Below are positions 8,799 to 17,675 of a stretch of DNA of 64,000 bases, in pieces (position 1 is the stretch's first letter; the number at the start of each line of letters is the position of its first letter). The translations under genes were made by a program, and so were the position numbers. A model generated the notes under the pieces. The model worked only from the letters and a program-made list of their open reading frames with translations, was not told the DNA's origin and searched no databases. The DNA is taken from positions 1 through 64,000 of the forward strand of contig CACNLH010000003.1 in assembly GCA_902621205.1 (NCBI GenBank), in the 5' to 3' direction. The DNA is from an uncultured Alphaproteobacteria bacterium. Its GTDB lineage: Bacteria > Pseudomonadota > Alphaproteobacteria > HIMB59.

Positions 8799-9679
8799 TA
8801 TTTGCCCCAGCTGTATACTTTTCCGGGCTCTGGTTCAAAAATTTTTGCTGAATTTACATTTGGTAAGTGTGCCATTGCTTGAAACTCTGAGGCAATAGCA
8901 ACATAATCTTTTGTTTCCGCAACAACTGCGGGTTTACAAGCTATCTCATCTCTAACAATTGCCATGCCATTTTTGGTTCCAGAAATAAATGTGTAAAAAC
9001 CATCGAGGTCCTTCAGTCCATCCAAAAGTGTTTCTTTGAGTGATTTTTTATCAGATAATCCGTTTGAAATATAACCTGCAGCGACTTCCGTATCATTCAA
9101 GGACTTTATTTCAATCCCTTTTTTCTGAAGCGATCTTCTTAAATTGTTGTGATTTGACAAAGATCCGTTATGTACAAGACATTCATCCTCGCCTGTGGAA
9201 TATGGATGAGAGCCGTCTGTCGTGATTGCACTTTCTGTTGCCATCCTTGTATGCCCAATAGCATGTGAGCCAGAAAACTTCTCTAGTGAAAAATTTTTAA
9301 CAACATCCTTCGGATTTCCTACTTGTTTAAATATTTCTATGCAACTACCATACCCAACTAAACTTAATTCATCATGATTTTTTAAAATTTCTATAAATTT
9401 CTTTGGCTTCATTGCTGTTTCAATTATTAAATGATCTGAAATAGATTTTACTTTGATATCTTTTACTTGCTTAGATAGTTTTTTTGAAATTTCTTTTACT
9501 TGATCAGTATTAGAGCAGACCGAATATTTATATTTCTTTTTTTTCTCAGATGAGTATATCGCAAAACCTGCACTATCAGGACCACGCGTAGCCATACTAT
9601 TCATCATTCCAGTAAGAAATTTACCTAATTGTGAATTATATTTTTTATTTTTTAAATATATTCCAACTATACCGCACAT
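8798..9679 (-). CDS. mgsA: Class II glutamine amidotransferase subunit, copy 2 (MgsA/GlxB)
   Basis: A 293-residue Ntn amidotransferase. MCGIVGIYLK leaves Cys2 as nucleophile. TRGPDSAGFA, GSHAIGHTRMATES, GSHPYSTGEDECLVHNGSLSNH and NDTEVAAGYI are the family motifs. It is about 20 residues shorter than copy 1 and clearly diverged from it, so the two sets are not a recent duplication. It begins 5 bases after mgdD. In the N-methylglutamate pathway this subunit would release methylamine from a gamma-glutamyl amide or ammonia from glutamine. Confidence 0.87.
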   Translation of the reverse strand: MCGIVGIYLKNKKYNSQLGKFLTGMMNSMATRGPDSAGFAIYSSEKKKKYKYSVCSNTDQVKEISKKLSKQVKDIKVKSISDHLIIETAMKPKKFIEILKNHDELSLVGYGSCIEIFKQVGNPKDVVKNFSLEKFSGSHAIGHTRMATESAITTDGSHPYSTGEDECLVHNGSLSNHNNLRRSLQKKGIEIKSLNDTEVAAGYISNGLSDKKSLKETLLDGLKDLDGFYTFISGTKNGMAIVRDEIACKPAVVAETKDYVAIASEFQAMAHLPNVNSAKIFEPEPGKVYSWGK

Positions 9680-9684
9680 TAATA

Positions 9685-10278
9685 TTAAATACCCTCATAC
9701 CCATACTCTAATGACGAGTCAGTAATGCTATGGTAAAAAGAACCACCAAAGCTTCTTAATGCATAAAGGTTAAAACAAAACGGTTGGTCGTCTAAATAGT
9801 CGATCAGTATGTTAATTCCGTTATATGTCGTGTTCACGCAATTATTTGGTTTAAACATATTTTCATTAAAATTTATTGGAGAACCTTTTTTTAAAACATT
9901 TTTTGCATTTACACCTGATATTTGTAATACAGCTCTTGATTGTGAAATATCTGTAATGGCAAAATCCTCATCTCTAATCGATTTATAAATTTCGTCTTTC
10001 AAGTCAATTTTTTTTGAGATAATTAACCAGGTATCAGGACCGGTCCACAATACTCTTGTTTCTTGGTTGTGAGAAACTTTTAGACTTTCTGTCGGTAAAT
10101 TAAGTTGATTTATGGTAACTTTTTCAATCTCAATTGAGCTTTTTTTAAATTTAGCAATTTGGATAATACTTAGGTCTTTTATTTCTGAAATTTTTAATAG
10201 GTTTTCTTTATTCTCATAGTCGCCAAACAAGCCGAGCTTATGATCAAAATGAAGTGGTGATAGGTTTTGTGCTCCCAT
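9685..10278 (-). CDS. mgdD: N-methylglutamate dehydrogenase / sarcosine oxidase gamma subunit
   Basis: A 197-residue SoxG/MgdD family protein. The recognisable part is the C-terminal three quarters, including LWTGPDTWLIIS and ITDISQSRAVLQISGVNAKNVLKKGSPI, which is folate-domain-like (GcvT-related) but small. The gamma subunit is the least conserved member of the heterotetramer. The ATG at 10278 overlaps the mgdC stop by one base and the gene ends 5 bases before mgsA. The operon order beta-delta-alpha-gamma (mgdA-B-C-D) is complete. Calling it mgd rather than sox rests on the mgsABC genes directly downstream. Confidence 0.83.
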   Translation of the reverse strand: MGAQNLSPLHFDHKLGLFGDYENKENLLKISEIKDLSIIQIAKFKKSSIEIEKVTINQLNLPTESLKVSHNQETRVLWTGPDTWLIISKKIDLKDEIYKSIRDEDFAITDISQSRAVLQISGVNAKNVLKKGSPINFNENMFKPNNCVNTTYNGINILIDYLDDQPFCFNLYALRSFGGSFYHSITDSSLEYGYEGI

Positions 10279-13277
10279 TATGATCTTACCCTTGAGCCTT
10301 CGGGATCAACATAGTGTGAGGATACTACCTCAACAGGAATTGAAATATCTTTTAAAGGAGAGACAGCATATAGATTTTTACCAATTTTATTTTTACCATC
10401 TTTTATAATAGCTATGGAAAAAGGATTATTATATTCAACACTCCAACAAGAAGATGAAACATGTCCAAGTTTAGGTATTGGGGCAACAGCACTATTATCT
10501 TCTATAATATGTGAACCCTCTGGGATCTTTGTTTTTTTGTCTAGTGGAACAAGTCCAACAATAGTTTGTCTATCCGACTCAGTGAATGCATCTTTAGATA
10601 AAGATCTTTTACCTATGAAATCTTTTTTCTGACTCACCATACTATTCAGTCCAACATCAAAAGGAATAGTACGTCCGTCTAATTCTGCTCCTGCGACATG
10701 ACCCATTTCTATTCTTAAGGTTGATAGAGCTTCTGTTCCGTATGGTTGAATATCAAATGACTGTCCTACTTCCATGATCTTCTTCCACATATAAAGACCA
10801 TAGTTTGACTCGACATTTACCTCATAAGCTAGTTCGCCAGAAAAAGAAATTCTATAAATTCTAGCTTTGATACCGTCTATTGAAGAGTCCACTAGCCCCA
10901 TGAATGGTAAGCCCTCATTAGACATATCAACATCAGGAAATAACTTAGATAAAAGATCTCTAGACTTTGGACCTGCCACTGCTATACCAGACCACTGTTC
11001 AGTAGTTGATAAGACATTTACATCTAAATCTGGCCATACAACTTGTAAATAATACTCTAAGTGCGATAAAACATTTGCAGCTTGGGCAGTAGTGGTAGTC
11101 ATATGAAAATGATTTTCAGATAATCGAGATGTTGTTCCATCATCAAAAACCATGCCATCTTCCCTTAGCATTACACCATATCTAGCTTTTCCAATGGGCA
11201 GTTTCAGCCATGCATTTGTATAAACTCTGTTTAAGAATTCTGGTGCATCCGGACCTTTAATATCAATCTTACCAAGTGTAGTAACATCACAAATTCCAAC
11301 GTTTTTTCTTACATTTGCAGCTTCCCTATTAACAGCACTGTTCATATCCTCAGAACCCCTTGGGTAGTATCTGGGTCTTTGCCATAAACCTGCTGCTACA
11401 AAAACAGCATTATTTTCCTCATGCCATGTATGAATGGGAGATTTTCTTGTTGGTAAATAGTGATTACCAACTTCTCTACCCACGATAGCTCCAATTGTTA
11501 CAGGAGTGTATGGTGGTCTAAATGTTGTATGACCAACTTCTGGAACAATCTTTTTTTCAATTTTAGATACATATTGCAAACCATTTAAATTACTTGTCTT
11601 GCCTTGATCGCCAGCCATCCCAAGAGTTGTATATCTTTTGACGTGCTCAATTGATCTGAAGCCTTCTCTAATTGCTAGCTCTACATCAGAAACTGCAACG
11701 TCATTTTGAAAGTCGATAAAGCGTTTTGGTTTTTTTCCAGATGGTAAAGGCATACACCAGAGCTTTTCATGCTTTTCATAGCTAGGTTCATTTGAGTTGG
11801 GACTATTTGTAGGATTATTTTGATCTGTGAATTTGTTTGATAAATCAAAGCCCACTTGAAAACCTTCAGCTAGAGATTGATTTAATGTAAAAGAACCATT
11901 AGCTGCTCCAATTGCTGTTTCTTTTTGCCTTTTTTTATCCGGTACGAACGCATCAATATCATCATTGAACTTTAATTTATTTCCAGCTTGGGAAGATAAA
12001 TGAACTGTTGGTGTCCAGCCACCGGACATACAAATGCAATCACACTCTACTGTTTCTTCTGAAATAAAAGACTCTTTTGAAGAGTCAAGCTTGCCAATGA
12101 TAGCAGAATTTATCTTCAAATGTCCTTTAGTGTCTGCGATCCCTGAATTAAATTTTATAGAAATACCCTTTTGCTGAACTTCCTTGACTAATTCACCGTT
12201 TGAGCTGTCTCGAGTGTCTACAATGATTGGTTCAATATCATTTTTAATAAACTCAAGGGCAGTTGAATATGCTGTATCATTATTGGTAAATATAATTGGT
12301 TTCTTACCAACTAATGTTTCATAAACCTTCATATACTCTTTTGCTGCTGAGGCTAATACAATTCCTGGTCTATCATTATTTCCAAAAGATATTGGTCTTT
12401 CAATAGAACCAGTTGAAACTATTACTTCTCCAGCTCTAATATAATGTAATCTTTGTCTGGGAGTGTATTTTGAGGGATTTTCAATATGATCGCTAACTCT
12501 TTCAATCATTACGGTCATATTGTGATCATAGTATCCGAAGACTTGTGACCTTTTTTTTAATATTACATTTGGCATACTTTTTAGTTGGGAAATGGTATCA
12601 CTAGCCCACTCTTTTCCTGACATGTTACCAATCGTAACTTCGTCAGTTAGAAGAGAGCCACCAAAATTAGGCTTGTCTTCTGCTAATATAACCCTTGCCC
12701 CATTTTTAGCAGCAGCCAGAGCACTTGCGAGGCCTGATGGGCCAGAGCCAACAACTAGTACATCGCAGTGTTCATAATTATGTTCGTACCTATCTGGGTC
12801 AGGTAACAGTGGTGCTTTACCCATACCAGCAGCTTTTCTTATAAATGGTTCATAGATTTTCATCCAAAAACTTTTTGGCCACATAAATGTTTTGTAATAG
12901 AAACCTGCAGGAAAAAAACGATTTAAGACATTATTTATTTCTCCAATATCAAATTGAACTGAAGGCCAACAATTTTGACTTTTAGCTTTTAATCCCTCAA
13001 CTAACTCAACTTCGGTTGCAATGATATTAGGTTCAGATTTATTACCATCATGCAATTGAACCATTGCATTTGGTTCTTCAACACCAACTCCCAAAAAACC
13101 GCGAGGTCGATGATACTTAAAACTTCTTCCAACTAAATGAACACCATTTGCAATTAAAGCAGATGCAAGAGTGTCTCCTTCATAGCCATGATAAATAGTA
13201 CCGTTAAAAGTAAAGTTAATTTTTTTATCCTTATTAATAAGTCCATTTGAGTTGGTTGTTCTAAAATTGTTAGACAT
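10278..13277 (-). CDS. mgdC: N-methylglutamate dehydrogenase / sarcosine oxidase alpha subunit
   Basis: A 999-residue SoxA/MgdC subunit of usual length. Domains in order: a 2Fe-2S-like fold lacking the cluster (about 18-100, with GDTLASALIANGVHLVGRSFKYHRPRG), an NAD/FAD-binding region (about 170-480, VVGSGPSGLASALAAAKNGA), and a C-terminal GcvT-type tetrahydrofolate domain (about 590-990, including GICDVTTLGKIDIKGPDAPEFL and GYEAL-like ISFSGELAYEVNV). It oxidises the N-methyl group of N-methylglutamate (or sarcosine) and passes formaldehyde to tetrahydrofolate. It overlaps mgdB by 8 bases and mgdD by one. The family is certain. The N-methylglutamate assignment is inferred from the adjacent synthase genes and tmm. 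Confidence 0.9.
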   Translation of the reverse strand: MSNNFRTTNSNGLINKDKKINFTFNGTIYHGYEGDTLASALIANGVHLVGRSFKYHRPRGFLGVGVEEPNAMVQLHDGNKSEPNIIATEVELVEGLKAKSQNCWPSVQFDIGEINNVLNRFFPAGFYYKTFMWPKSFWMKIYEPFIRKAAGMGKAPLLPDPDRYEHNYEHCDVLVVGSGPSGLASALAAAKNGARVILAEDKPNFGGSLLTDEVTIGNMSGKEWASDTISQLKSMPNVILKKRSQVFGYYDHNMTVMIERVSDHIENPSKYTPRQRLHYIRAGEVIVSTGSIERPISFGNNDRPGIVLASAAKEYMKVYETLVGKKPIIFTNNDTAYSTALEFIKNDIEPIIVDTRDSSNGELVKEVQQKGISIKFNSGIADTKGHLKINSAIIGKLDSSKESFISEETVECDCICMSGGWTPTVHLSSQAGNKLKFNDDIDAFVPDKKRQKETAIGAANGSFTLNQSLAEGFQVGFDLSNKFTDQNNPTNSPNSNEPSYEKHEKLWCMPLPSGKKPKRFIDFQNDVAVSDVELAIREGFRSIEHVKRYTTLGMAGDQGKTSNLNGLQYVSKIEKKIVPEVGHTTFRPPYTPVTIGAIVGREVGNHYLPTRKSPIHTWHEENNAVFVAAGLWQRPRYYPRGSEDMNSAVNREAANVRKNVGICDVTTLGKIDIKGPDAPEFLNRVYTNAWLKLPIGKARYGVMLREDGMVFDDGTTSRLSENHFHMTTTTAQAANVLSHLEYYLQVVWPDLDVNVLSTTEQWSGIAVAGPKSRDLLSKLFPDVDMSNEGLPFMGLVDSSIDGIKARIYRISFSGELAYEVNVESNYGLYMWKKIMEVGQSFDIQPYGTEALSTLRIEMGHVAGAELDGRTIPFDVGLNSMVSQKKDFIGKRSLSKDAFTESDRQTIVGLVPLDKKTKIPEGSHIIEDNSAVAPIPKLGHVSSSCWSVEYNNPFSIAIIKDGKNKIGKNLYAVSPLKDISIPVEVVSSHYVDPEGSRVRS

Positions 13278-13542
13278 TAAAGTCCTCGTTCATTTTACAA
13301 GTGTCAAAAATTTCATGTGTAGCGGTGTCTCTTGAGACTTTAAACCATTGTCTACATCCAGAAACATGATGCCATAGTTCTGAGTGTTTTCCTCTTGGGT
13401 TATCTCTGTAGTAAACAAAATTATCCCAATCCTCGGTTGAAATTTCTTCTCCTAGTTGAGGTCTTTTTATAGTGGCGTCTCCGCCATAAGAAAATTCATT
13501 TTGTGAGCGCTTGCCACAGTATGGGCATTTTATTTCTAACAT
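13270..13542 (-). CDS. mgdB: N-methylglutamate dehydrogenase / sarcosine oxidase delta subunit
   Basis: A 90-residue SoxD/MgdB subunit, normal length. It shows the zinc ligands expected for the family: Cys6 and Cys9 (CPYCG) and the later WHHVSGCRQWF region contributing histidine and cysteine. RPQLGEE and the YYRDNPRG...E-W-H segment are also conserved. It begins 3 bases after mgdA ends and overlaps mgdC by 8 bases. It is a small structural subunit of the four-part flavoenzyme. Confidence 0.9.
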   Translation of the reverse strand: MLEIKCPYCGKRSQNEFSYGGDATIKRPQLGEEISTEDWDNFVYYRDNPRGKHSELWHHVSGCRQWFKVSRDTATHEIFDTCKMNEDFNV

Positions 13543-13545
13543 CTA

Positions 13546-14802
13546 TTAACCGATCCAAGGTTTAGGGCCTACACCCTTTTCATCTATAATTTTTCCAGTA
13601 TGGAATCTTTCAAGGTTAAAGTCTGAGTTGAGTTCATGTACTTGATCTTGTGCTATTGTATGTGCAAAAACAAAACCTGAGCTAGGAGTAGCTTTAAAGC
13701 CGCCGTAACACCAACCGCAATTAAGATATACCCCCTCAATATGAGTTTTATCGATTATTGGAGAACCATCCATGGACATATCCATAATACCTCCCCAAGT
13801 TCGAAGCATTTTGAGTCTACTAAAGTTTGGAAAGACAGCCAATCCACCTGTTAAAACATGCTGTATCATTGGCATATTTCCTCTTTGAGCATAGCTATTG
13901 TAACCATCCAAATCACCACCCATAACCATTTCACCTTTGTCAGATTGGCTACAATAAAAGTGACCTGCTCCGAATGTAACTACATTATGAAGTAAAGGTT
14001 TAACTGGTTCTGAGACACAAGCTTGCAGAACATGTGCTTCAATTGGAAGTCTCATATTTAACATGTCTGCTAAAAGTGTTGTGCTTCCAGCAACACACAA
14101 TCCAACTTTTTTAGTTTTAATATTTCCTCTTGATGTTTGAACGCCTTCTATTTTTCCGTTGTTAACATCAAAACCTGTCACTTCACAATTTTGAATTATA
14201 TCGACACCCATGGAGTCTGCCTGTCTCGCATATCCCCAAGCAACTGCATCATGTCTTGCAGTTCCCCCACGTGGCTGCATTAAACCACCATGAATAGGAA
14301 AACGACATGTTTCTGAAAAATCTGCAAATGGGATCATCTTTTTTAAATCATCCCTTCCAAGAAGAATTGCATCAATACCATTTAATCTCATAGAGTTACC
14401 TCTTCTAGCGTAAGCATTCATTTGTGCATCAGAGTGAGCTAAGTTTATAATTCCTCTCGGTGAGTACATAACGTTGTAATTTAATTCCTGGCTAAGTGTT
14501 TCCCAAAGCTTCATGCCAAACTCATAAAAATGAGCGTTTGAATCAAACATATAGTTAGATCTCAAGATGGTAGTGTTTCTTCCAACATTACCTCCACCAA
14601 TCCAACCCTTTTCAAGTATGGCAACGTTTGTGATGCCATGTTCTTTTGCAAGATAATAAGCTGTTGCAAGACCATGACCACCACCGCCTACAATTATGAC
14701 ATCGTATTCTTTTTTAGGCTCAGGGTCTTTCCAAGCTACCTCCCAATTTTCATGGTTGGTGAAAGCATTTTTTACTAAACTAAAAACTGAGTACTTTTGC
14801 AT
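13546..14802 (-). CDS. mgdA: N-methylglutamate dehydrogenase / sarcosine oxidase beta subunit
   Basis: A 418-residue SoxB/MgdA flavoprotein of normal length. The FAD motif is VGGGGHGLATAYYLA (about 38-52). GGTARHDAVAWGYAR holds the histidine that in heterotetrameric sarcosine oxidase binds FMN covalently. The C-terminal GGIMDMSMDGSPIID...NCGWCYGGFKATPSSG region completes the site. This is the first gene of the seven-gene mgdABCD-mgsABC operon. It is divergent from tmm with a 173-base gap carrying the operator at 14859-14877. The ribosome site (AGAGG) is about 11 bases from ATG 14802, a little far. Confidence 0.9.
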   Translation of the reverse strand: MQKYSVFSLVKNAFTNHENWEVAWKDPEPKKEYDVIIVGGGGHGLATAYYLAKEHGITNVAILEKGWIGGGNVGRNTTILRSNYMFDSNAHFYEFGMKLWETLSQELNYNVMYSPRGIINLAHSDAQMNAYARRGNSMRLNGIDAILLGRDDLKKMIPFADFSETCRFPIHGGLMQPRGGTARHDAVAWGYARQADSMGVDIIQNCEVTGFDVNNGKIEGVQTSRGNIKTKKVGLCVAGSTTLLADMLNMRLPIEAHVLQACVSEPVKPLLHNVVTFGAGHFYCSQSDKGEMVMGGDLDGYNSYAQRGNMPMIQHVLTGGLAVFPNFSRLKMLRTWGGIMDMSMDGSPIIDKTHIEGVYLNCGWCYGGFKATPSSGFVFAHTIAQDQVHELNSDFNLERFHTGKIIDEKGVGPKPWIG

Positions 14803-14858
14803 GATTCAATTAAACCTCTTCGAAAATATATATTCCTAATAAAATGCTACAATAAACC

Positions 14859-14877
14859 TGTTCCATAATATGAAACA
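14859..14877. promoter_or_regulatory. Operator palindrome in the mgdA-tmm divergent promoter
   Basis: TGTTCCATAATATGAAACA, a near-perfect member of the island motif, lies 56 bases from the mgdA start and 98 bases from the tmm start, so one site could control both directions. A smaller inverted repeat, CTGTA-TTTAT-TACAG, follows at 14893-14907. Binding by the IclR protein is inferred. Confidence 0.75.
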
Positions 14878-14975
14878 ACATTTTTATTATCCCTGTATTT
14901 ATTACAGAGTATGACAAAAAATGGATTGGAAATTAAAATTTAATTATTAATATTAATTCAAATCGGAGGAGAATA

Positions 14976-16310
14976 ATGACAAAAGTTGCACTAATTGGTA
15001 CAGGTCCCTGTGGACTATCTTTTTTAAGATCTCTGCATCAAGCGCAAAGCAAAGGCGAAAATATTCCTGAGGTTGTTGCCTTTGAAAAACAAGAAAGTTG
15101 GGGTGGTCTTTGGAATTATACTTGGAGAACCGGGTCTGATCAATATGGAGATCCAATTCACAATAGCATGTATAGATACCTTTGGTCGAATGGGCCAAAA
15201 GAGTGCCTTGAATTTGCAGATTATTCTTTTGATGAGCATTTCAAAAAACCAATTCCCTCCTTCCCTCCAAGAGCCGTCCTTCAAGATTACATTTTAGGTC
15301 GTGCAGAAAATTCAGATGTAAAAAAATACGTAAAGTTTAACACCACTGTTACCTCTGTTGCTGATAATGGTAATGGATTTGATATTACATACCGAAGTAA
15401 AAAAGACGATCAAACTAAAACTGAAAGTTTTGATAAATTAGTTGTTGCGACTGGTCACTTCTCTGTTCCCTACATTCCTGAATATGAGGGAATGAATAGC
15501 TTTCCAGGGAGAATAATGCACTCTCATGATTTCAGAGACGCTGAAGAGTTTAGAGATAAAAACGTTGTCGTTCTCGGAAGTAGTTACTCTGCTGAAGATG
15601 TAGCGTTACAGTGCCATAAATATGGAGCTAAAACTGTTACTATTGGTTATAGAAACAATCCAATGGGTTTCAATTGGCCTGAAGGCATGAAAGAAGTACA
15701 TTACATGGATAAGATCGATGGAAATAAAGCAGTTTTTAAAGATGGCACAGTTCAAGAAATGGATGCCTTAATACTATGTACAGGTTACTTGCATCATTTT
15801 CCTTTTTTACCAGAAGATCTAAAATTAAAAACTCATAACAGGCTGTATCCTCCAAACTTATACAAAGGAGTAGTATGGCAAAATAATCAAAATTTGTTTT
15901 ATCTTGGTATGCAAGATCAGTTTCATACTTTTAACATGTTTGATGCCCAAGCTTGGTATGTTAGAGACATAATAATGAACAAAATAACTCTGCCTTCAGC
16001 TGATGAGTTAGCAAAGGATATTGATAATTGGGTTAAAAAGGAAGAGGCCCTAGAGGATGCCTATCAAATGATTGATTTTCAAACAGATTATTGTGTAGAT
16101 TTATGTTCTGCTGTTGACTACCCAAAAATTGACTTTGAGTTAATTCGCAAACATTTTTATGATTGGGAGCACCATAAGGAAGAAGATATCCTGACTTATA
16201 GAGATAAATCCTTTTCCTCGCCTGTCACTGGCACCACTGGTCCCTCACATCACACTACGTGGTTGGATGCTATGGATGACTCTATGGCTACATATTTAGA
16301 TACAAAATAA
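14976..16310 (+). CDS. tmm: Trimethylamine monooxygenase
   Basis: A 444-residue flavin-containing monooxygenase that oxidises trimethylamine to trimethylamine N-oxide with NADPH and O2 in the cytoplasm. Visible: FAD motif GTGPCG (8-13), FMO signature FPGRIMHSHDF (176-186, pattern F-x-G-x3-H-x3-F), NADPH motif GSSYSAED (201-208), and ATGHFSVPYIP (158-168). The length and the aromatic-rich N-terminus (SWGGLWNYTWRTG) match bacterial Tmm rather than Baeyer-Villiger enzymes. A strong GGAGGAG site precedes ATG 14976. Neighbours for TMAO demethylation, uptake and the N-methylglutamate pathway agree with this role. The divergent promoter holds the putative IclR operator. Confidence 0.93.
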   Translation: MTKVALIGTGPCGLSFLRSLHQAQSKGENIPEVVAFEKQESWGGLWNYTWRTGSDQYGDPIHNSMYRYLWSNGPKECLEFADYSFDEHFKKPIPSFPPRAVLQDYILGRAENSDVKKYVKFNTTVTSVADNGNGFDITYRSKKDDQTKTESFDKLVVATGHFSVPYIPEYEGMNSFPGRIMHSHDFRDAEEFRDKNVVVLGSSYSAEDVALQCHKYGAKTVTIGYRNNPMGFNWPEGMKEVHYMDKIDGNKAVFKDGTVQEMDALILCTGYLHHFPFLPEDLKLKTHNRLYPPNLYKGVVWQNNQNLFYLGMQDQFHTFNMFDAQAWYVRDIIMNKITLPSADELAKDIDNWVKKEEALEDAYQMIDFQTDYCVDLCSAVDYPKIDFELIRKHFYDWEHHKEEDILTYRDKSFSSPVTGTTGPSHHTTWLDAMDDSMATYLDTK

Positions 16311-16319
16311 ATATTATAT

Positions 16320-16493
16320 ATGTCCAATAATACTCTTAATTTTATTGGATGGGTTTTATTTATTATTTCTGCCGTGGGCTTTATGATATCAAGTATTGGT
16401 AGTTTCTGGGCTATGTTTGGAAGTCTTTTTTTCTTTGTAGCTTGTTTTGTTTTTCTAATACCATTCTTTAGAAAAGAAAAAAATAAAGATTAA
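16320..16493 (+). CDS. Small two-helix membrane protein downstream of tmm
   Basis: A 57-residue open frame starting 9 bases after the tmm stop: MSNNTLNFIGWVLFIISAV..., two hydrophobic segments (about 7-26 and 30-50) with a glycine/serine turn between, and a charged C-terminus RKEKNKD. The composition is that of a genuine small inner-membrane protein. Its stop overlaps the end of the opposing GcvT-like gene by 4 bases, so the space between the two larger genes is exactly filled. No clear ribosome site is visible; translation could be coupled to tmm. I do not recognise a family. It might assist amine passage or anchor Tmm, but that is speculation. Confidence 0.6.
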   Translation: MSNNTLNFIGWVLFIISAVGFMISSIGSFWAMFGSLFFFVACFVFLIPFFRKEKNKD

Positions 16494-17659
16494 GGAATAT
16501 TTTTGTCAATCCCTTTTGGGATAAGTTTATCTTTATCGTAAAATGGTAAATCAATTATTTCGCAGTCAGCTAAATTATCATTAACAGACTCAACTTTAAT
16601 TTGAAATTCTTTCCACTCACCAGGGTAGTCAAAACGTACATAACCTACATACTTTTCTAAAGTAGGAGACCAAGTTGATGCTGAAAGATATCCAATTTTT
16701 TGTTTATTTGATGATAAATAAACTTTTGCTCTTGGAATAATTTCTTTATCGGTAGTTATACCAAATAATCTCTTTCCAAATTTTGTTGATAAAAATTCTA
16801 AAGCTTTTTTTCCAATAAAATTTTCTTTTTCTAAATCAACTAGAGAGCCTAATCCAATTTCATAAGGATTCATTGAAGAGTCAAAATCTGTGTTGTTATC
16901 TAGGATGCCTGCTTCAATTCTTCTTATATCCATTGATTCTAGACCATCAAATGTCATACCCATCGGATATCCGATTTCACAAATAGTATCCCAAATTTTT
17001 TTATAATTAGTCTTATTTCCTAGAGTATAAATTTCGAAGCCTAATTCTGAAGTCCATCCTGTTCTAGAGACATATACATTTTGATCAGCTATTTTTGAAT
17101 AGGCTGAATGATAGTATTTAAAATCATCGTTAATTTCTCCATTCGTTAGCTTTGAAATTATATCTTTAGAAATTGGACCTTGAATTTGTATCACTCGAGA
17201 ATTAGGGTCAGTTATAGTAACTTCATAGTTTTTTTGATGAGCTTTTAACCAAGTTTCAAGGGGTCCATCTGGTTGGACATACCAAAATTTATTTTGCTCT
17301 AATCTAAAAAGTACACCATCTATAAATATTCCGCCATTTTCATAACAAGCAATTGCATATTTACCCCTTCCTACTTTCATATCTTTAATTTTTCGACAAA
17401 ATATTTTATCAAGAAATTCCTCTGACTGTGGTCCCTCTATTTGAATAGGTTTTTCAGGTACGTCATACATGACTGCTTTTCTTCTCAAATTCCAATAACT
17501 ATCTTTGATTTTATTTCCAACAGATATTGGAAAATAGCGATCAGCGTATACACCATAAGAATTATCTTCTTTATGATAAAATTCAAAAAAAGGTCCTTTA
17601 TCAAACCTGTTATCACTAATTGGTAAAGTTGATGATTTATCTAAAAAAATTGAACTCAT
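16490..17659 (-). CDS. GcvT-family tetrahydrofolate-dependent aminomethyltransferase-like protein
   Basis: A 389-residue protein of the GcvT/YgfZ fold. Recognisable parts: MYDVPEKPIQIEGPQSEEFLDKIFCRKI (64-91), GRGKYAIACYENGGIFIDG, RVIQIQGP, VSRTGWTSELGFEIY (folate-domain signature with the conserved SELGFE glutamate), GLESMDIRRIEAGI and the NPYEIGLGSLVDLEKENFIGKKAL segment. It lies 16 bases after tdm in the same operon. It probably transfers a methylene or methyl unit from a methylated amine or sulfonium to tetrahydrofolate. Dimethylamine monooxygenase clusters contain a GcvT-like member (DmmD), so it may serve the dimethylamine step. It does not look like canonical DmdA. Substrate unproven. 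Confidence 0.72.
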   Translation of the reverse strand: MSSIFLDKSSTLPISDNRFDKGPFFEFYHKEDNSYGVYADRYFPISVGNKIKDSYWNLRRKAVMYDVPEKPIQIEGPQSEEFLDKIFCRKIKDMKVGRGKYAIACYENGGIFIDGVLFRLEQNKFWYVQPDGPLETWLKAHQKNYEVTITDPNSRVIQIQGPISKDIISKLTNGEINDDFKYYHSAYSKIADQNVYVSRTGWTSELGFEIYTLGNKTNYKKIWDTICEIGYPMGMTFDGLESMDIRRIEAGILDNNTDFDSSMNPYEIGLGSLVDLEKENFIGKKALEFLSTKFGKRLFGITTDKEIIPRAKVYLSSNKQKIGYLSASTWSPTLEKYVGYVRFDYPGEWKEFQIKVESVNDNLADCEIIDLPFYDKDKLIPKGIDKNIP

Positions 17660-17675
17660 TTAAAAGATAAAAAAA

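Noticed and set aside
9685-14802. Plain sarcosine oxidase (soxBDAG)
   Set aside because: The four subunits fit equally, but mgsABC directly downstream and tmm and tdm nearby favour N-methylglutamate dehydrogenase. Not fully excluded.
14893-14907. Short inverted repeat CTGTA-TTTAT-TACAG as a separate regulator site
   Set aside because: Five-base arms in AT-rich DNA are expected by chance and it is not repeated at other promoters here.
16490-17659. DMSP demethylase DmdA
   Set aside because: Same GcvT fold, but sequence from the N-terminus through the folate site does not follow the Pelagibacter DmdA I remember, and no dmdB or dmdD is nearby.
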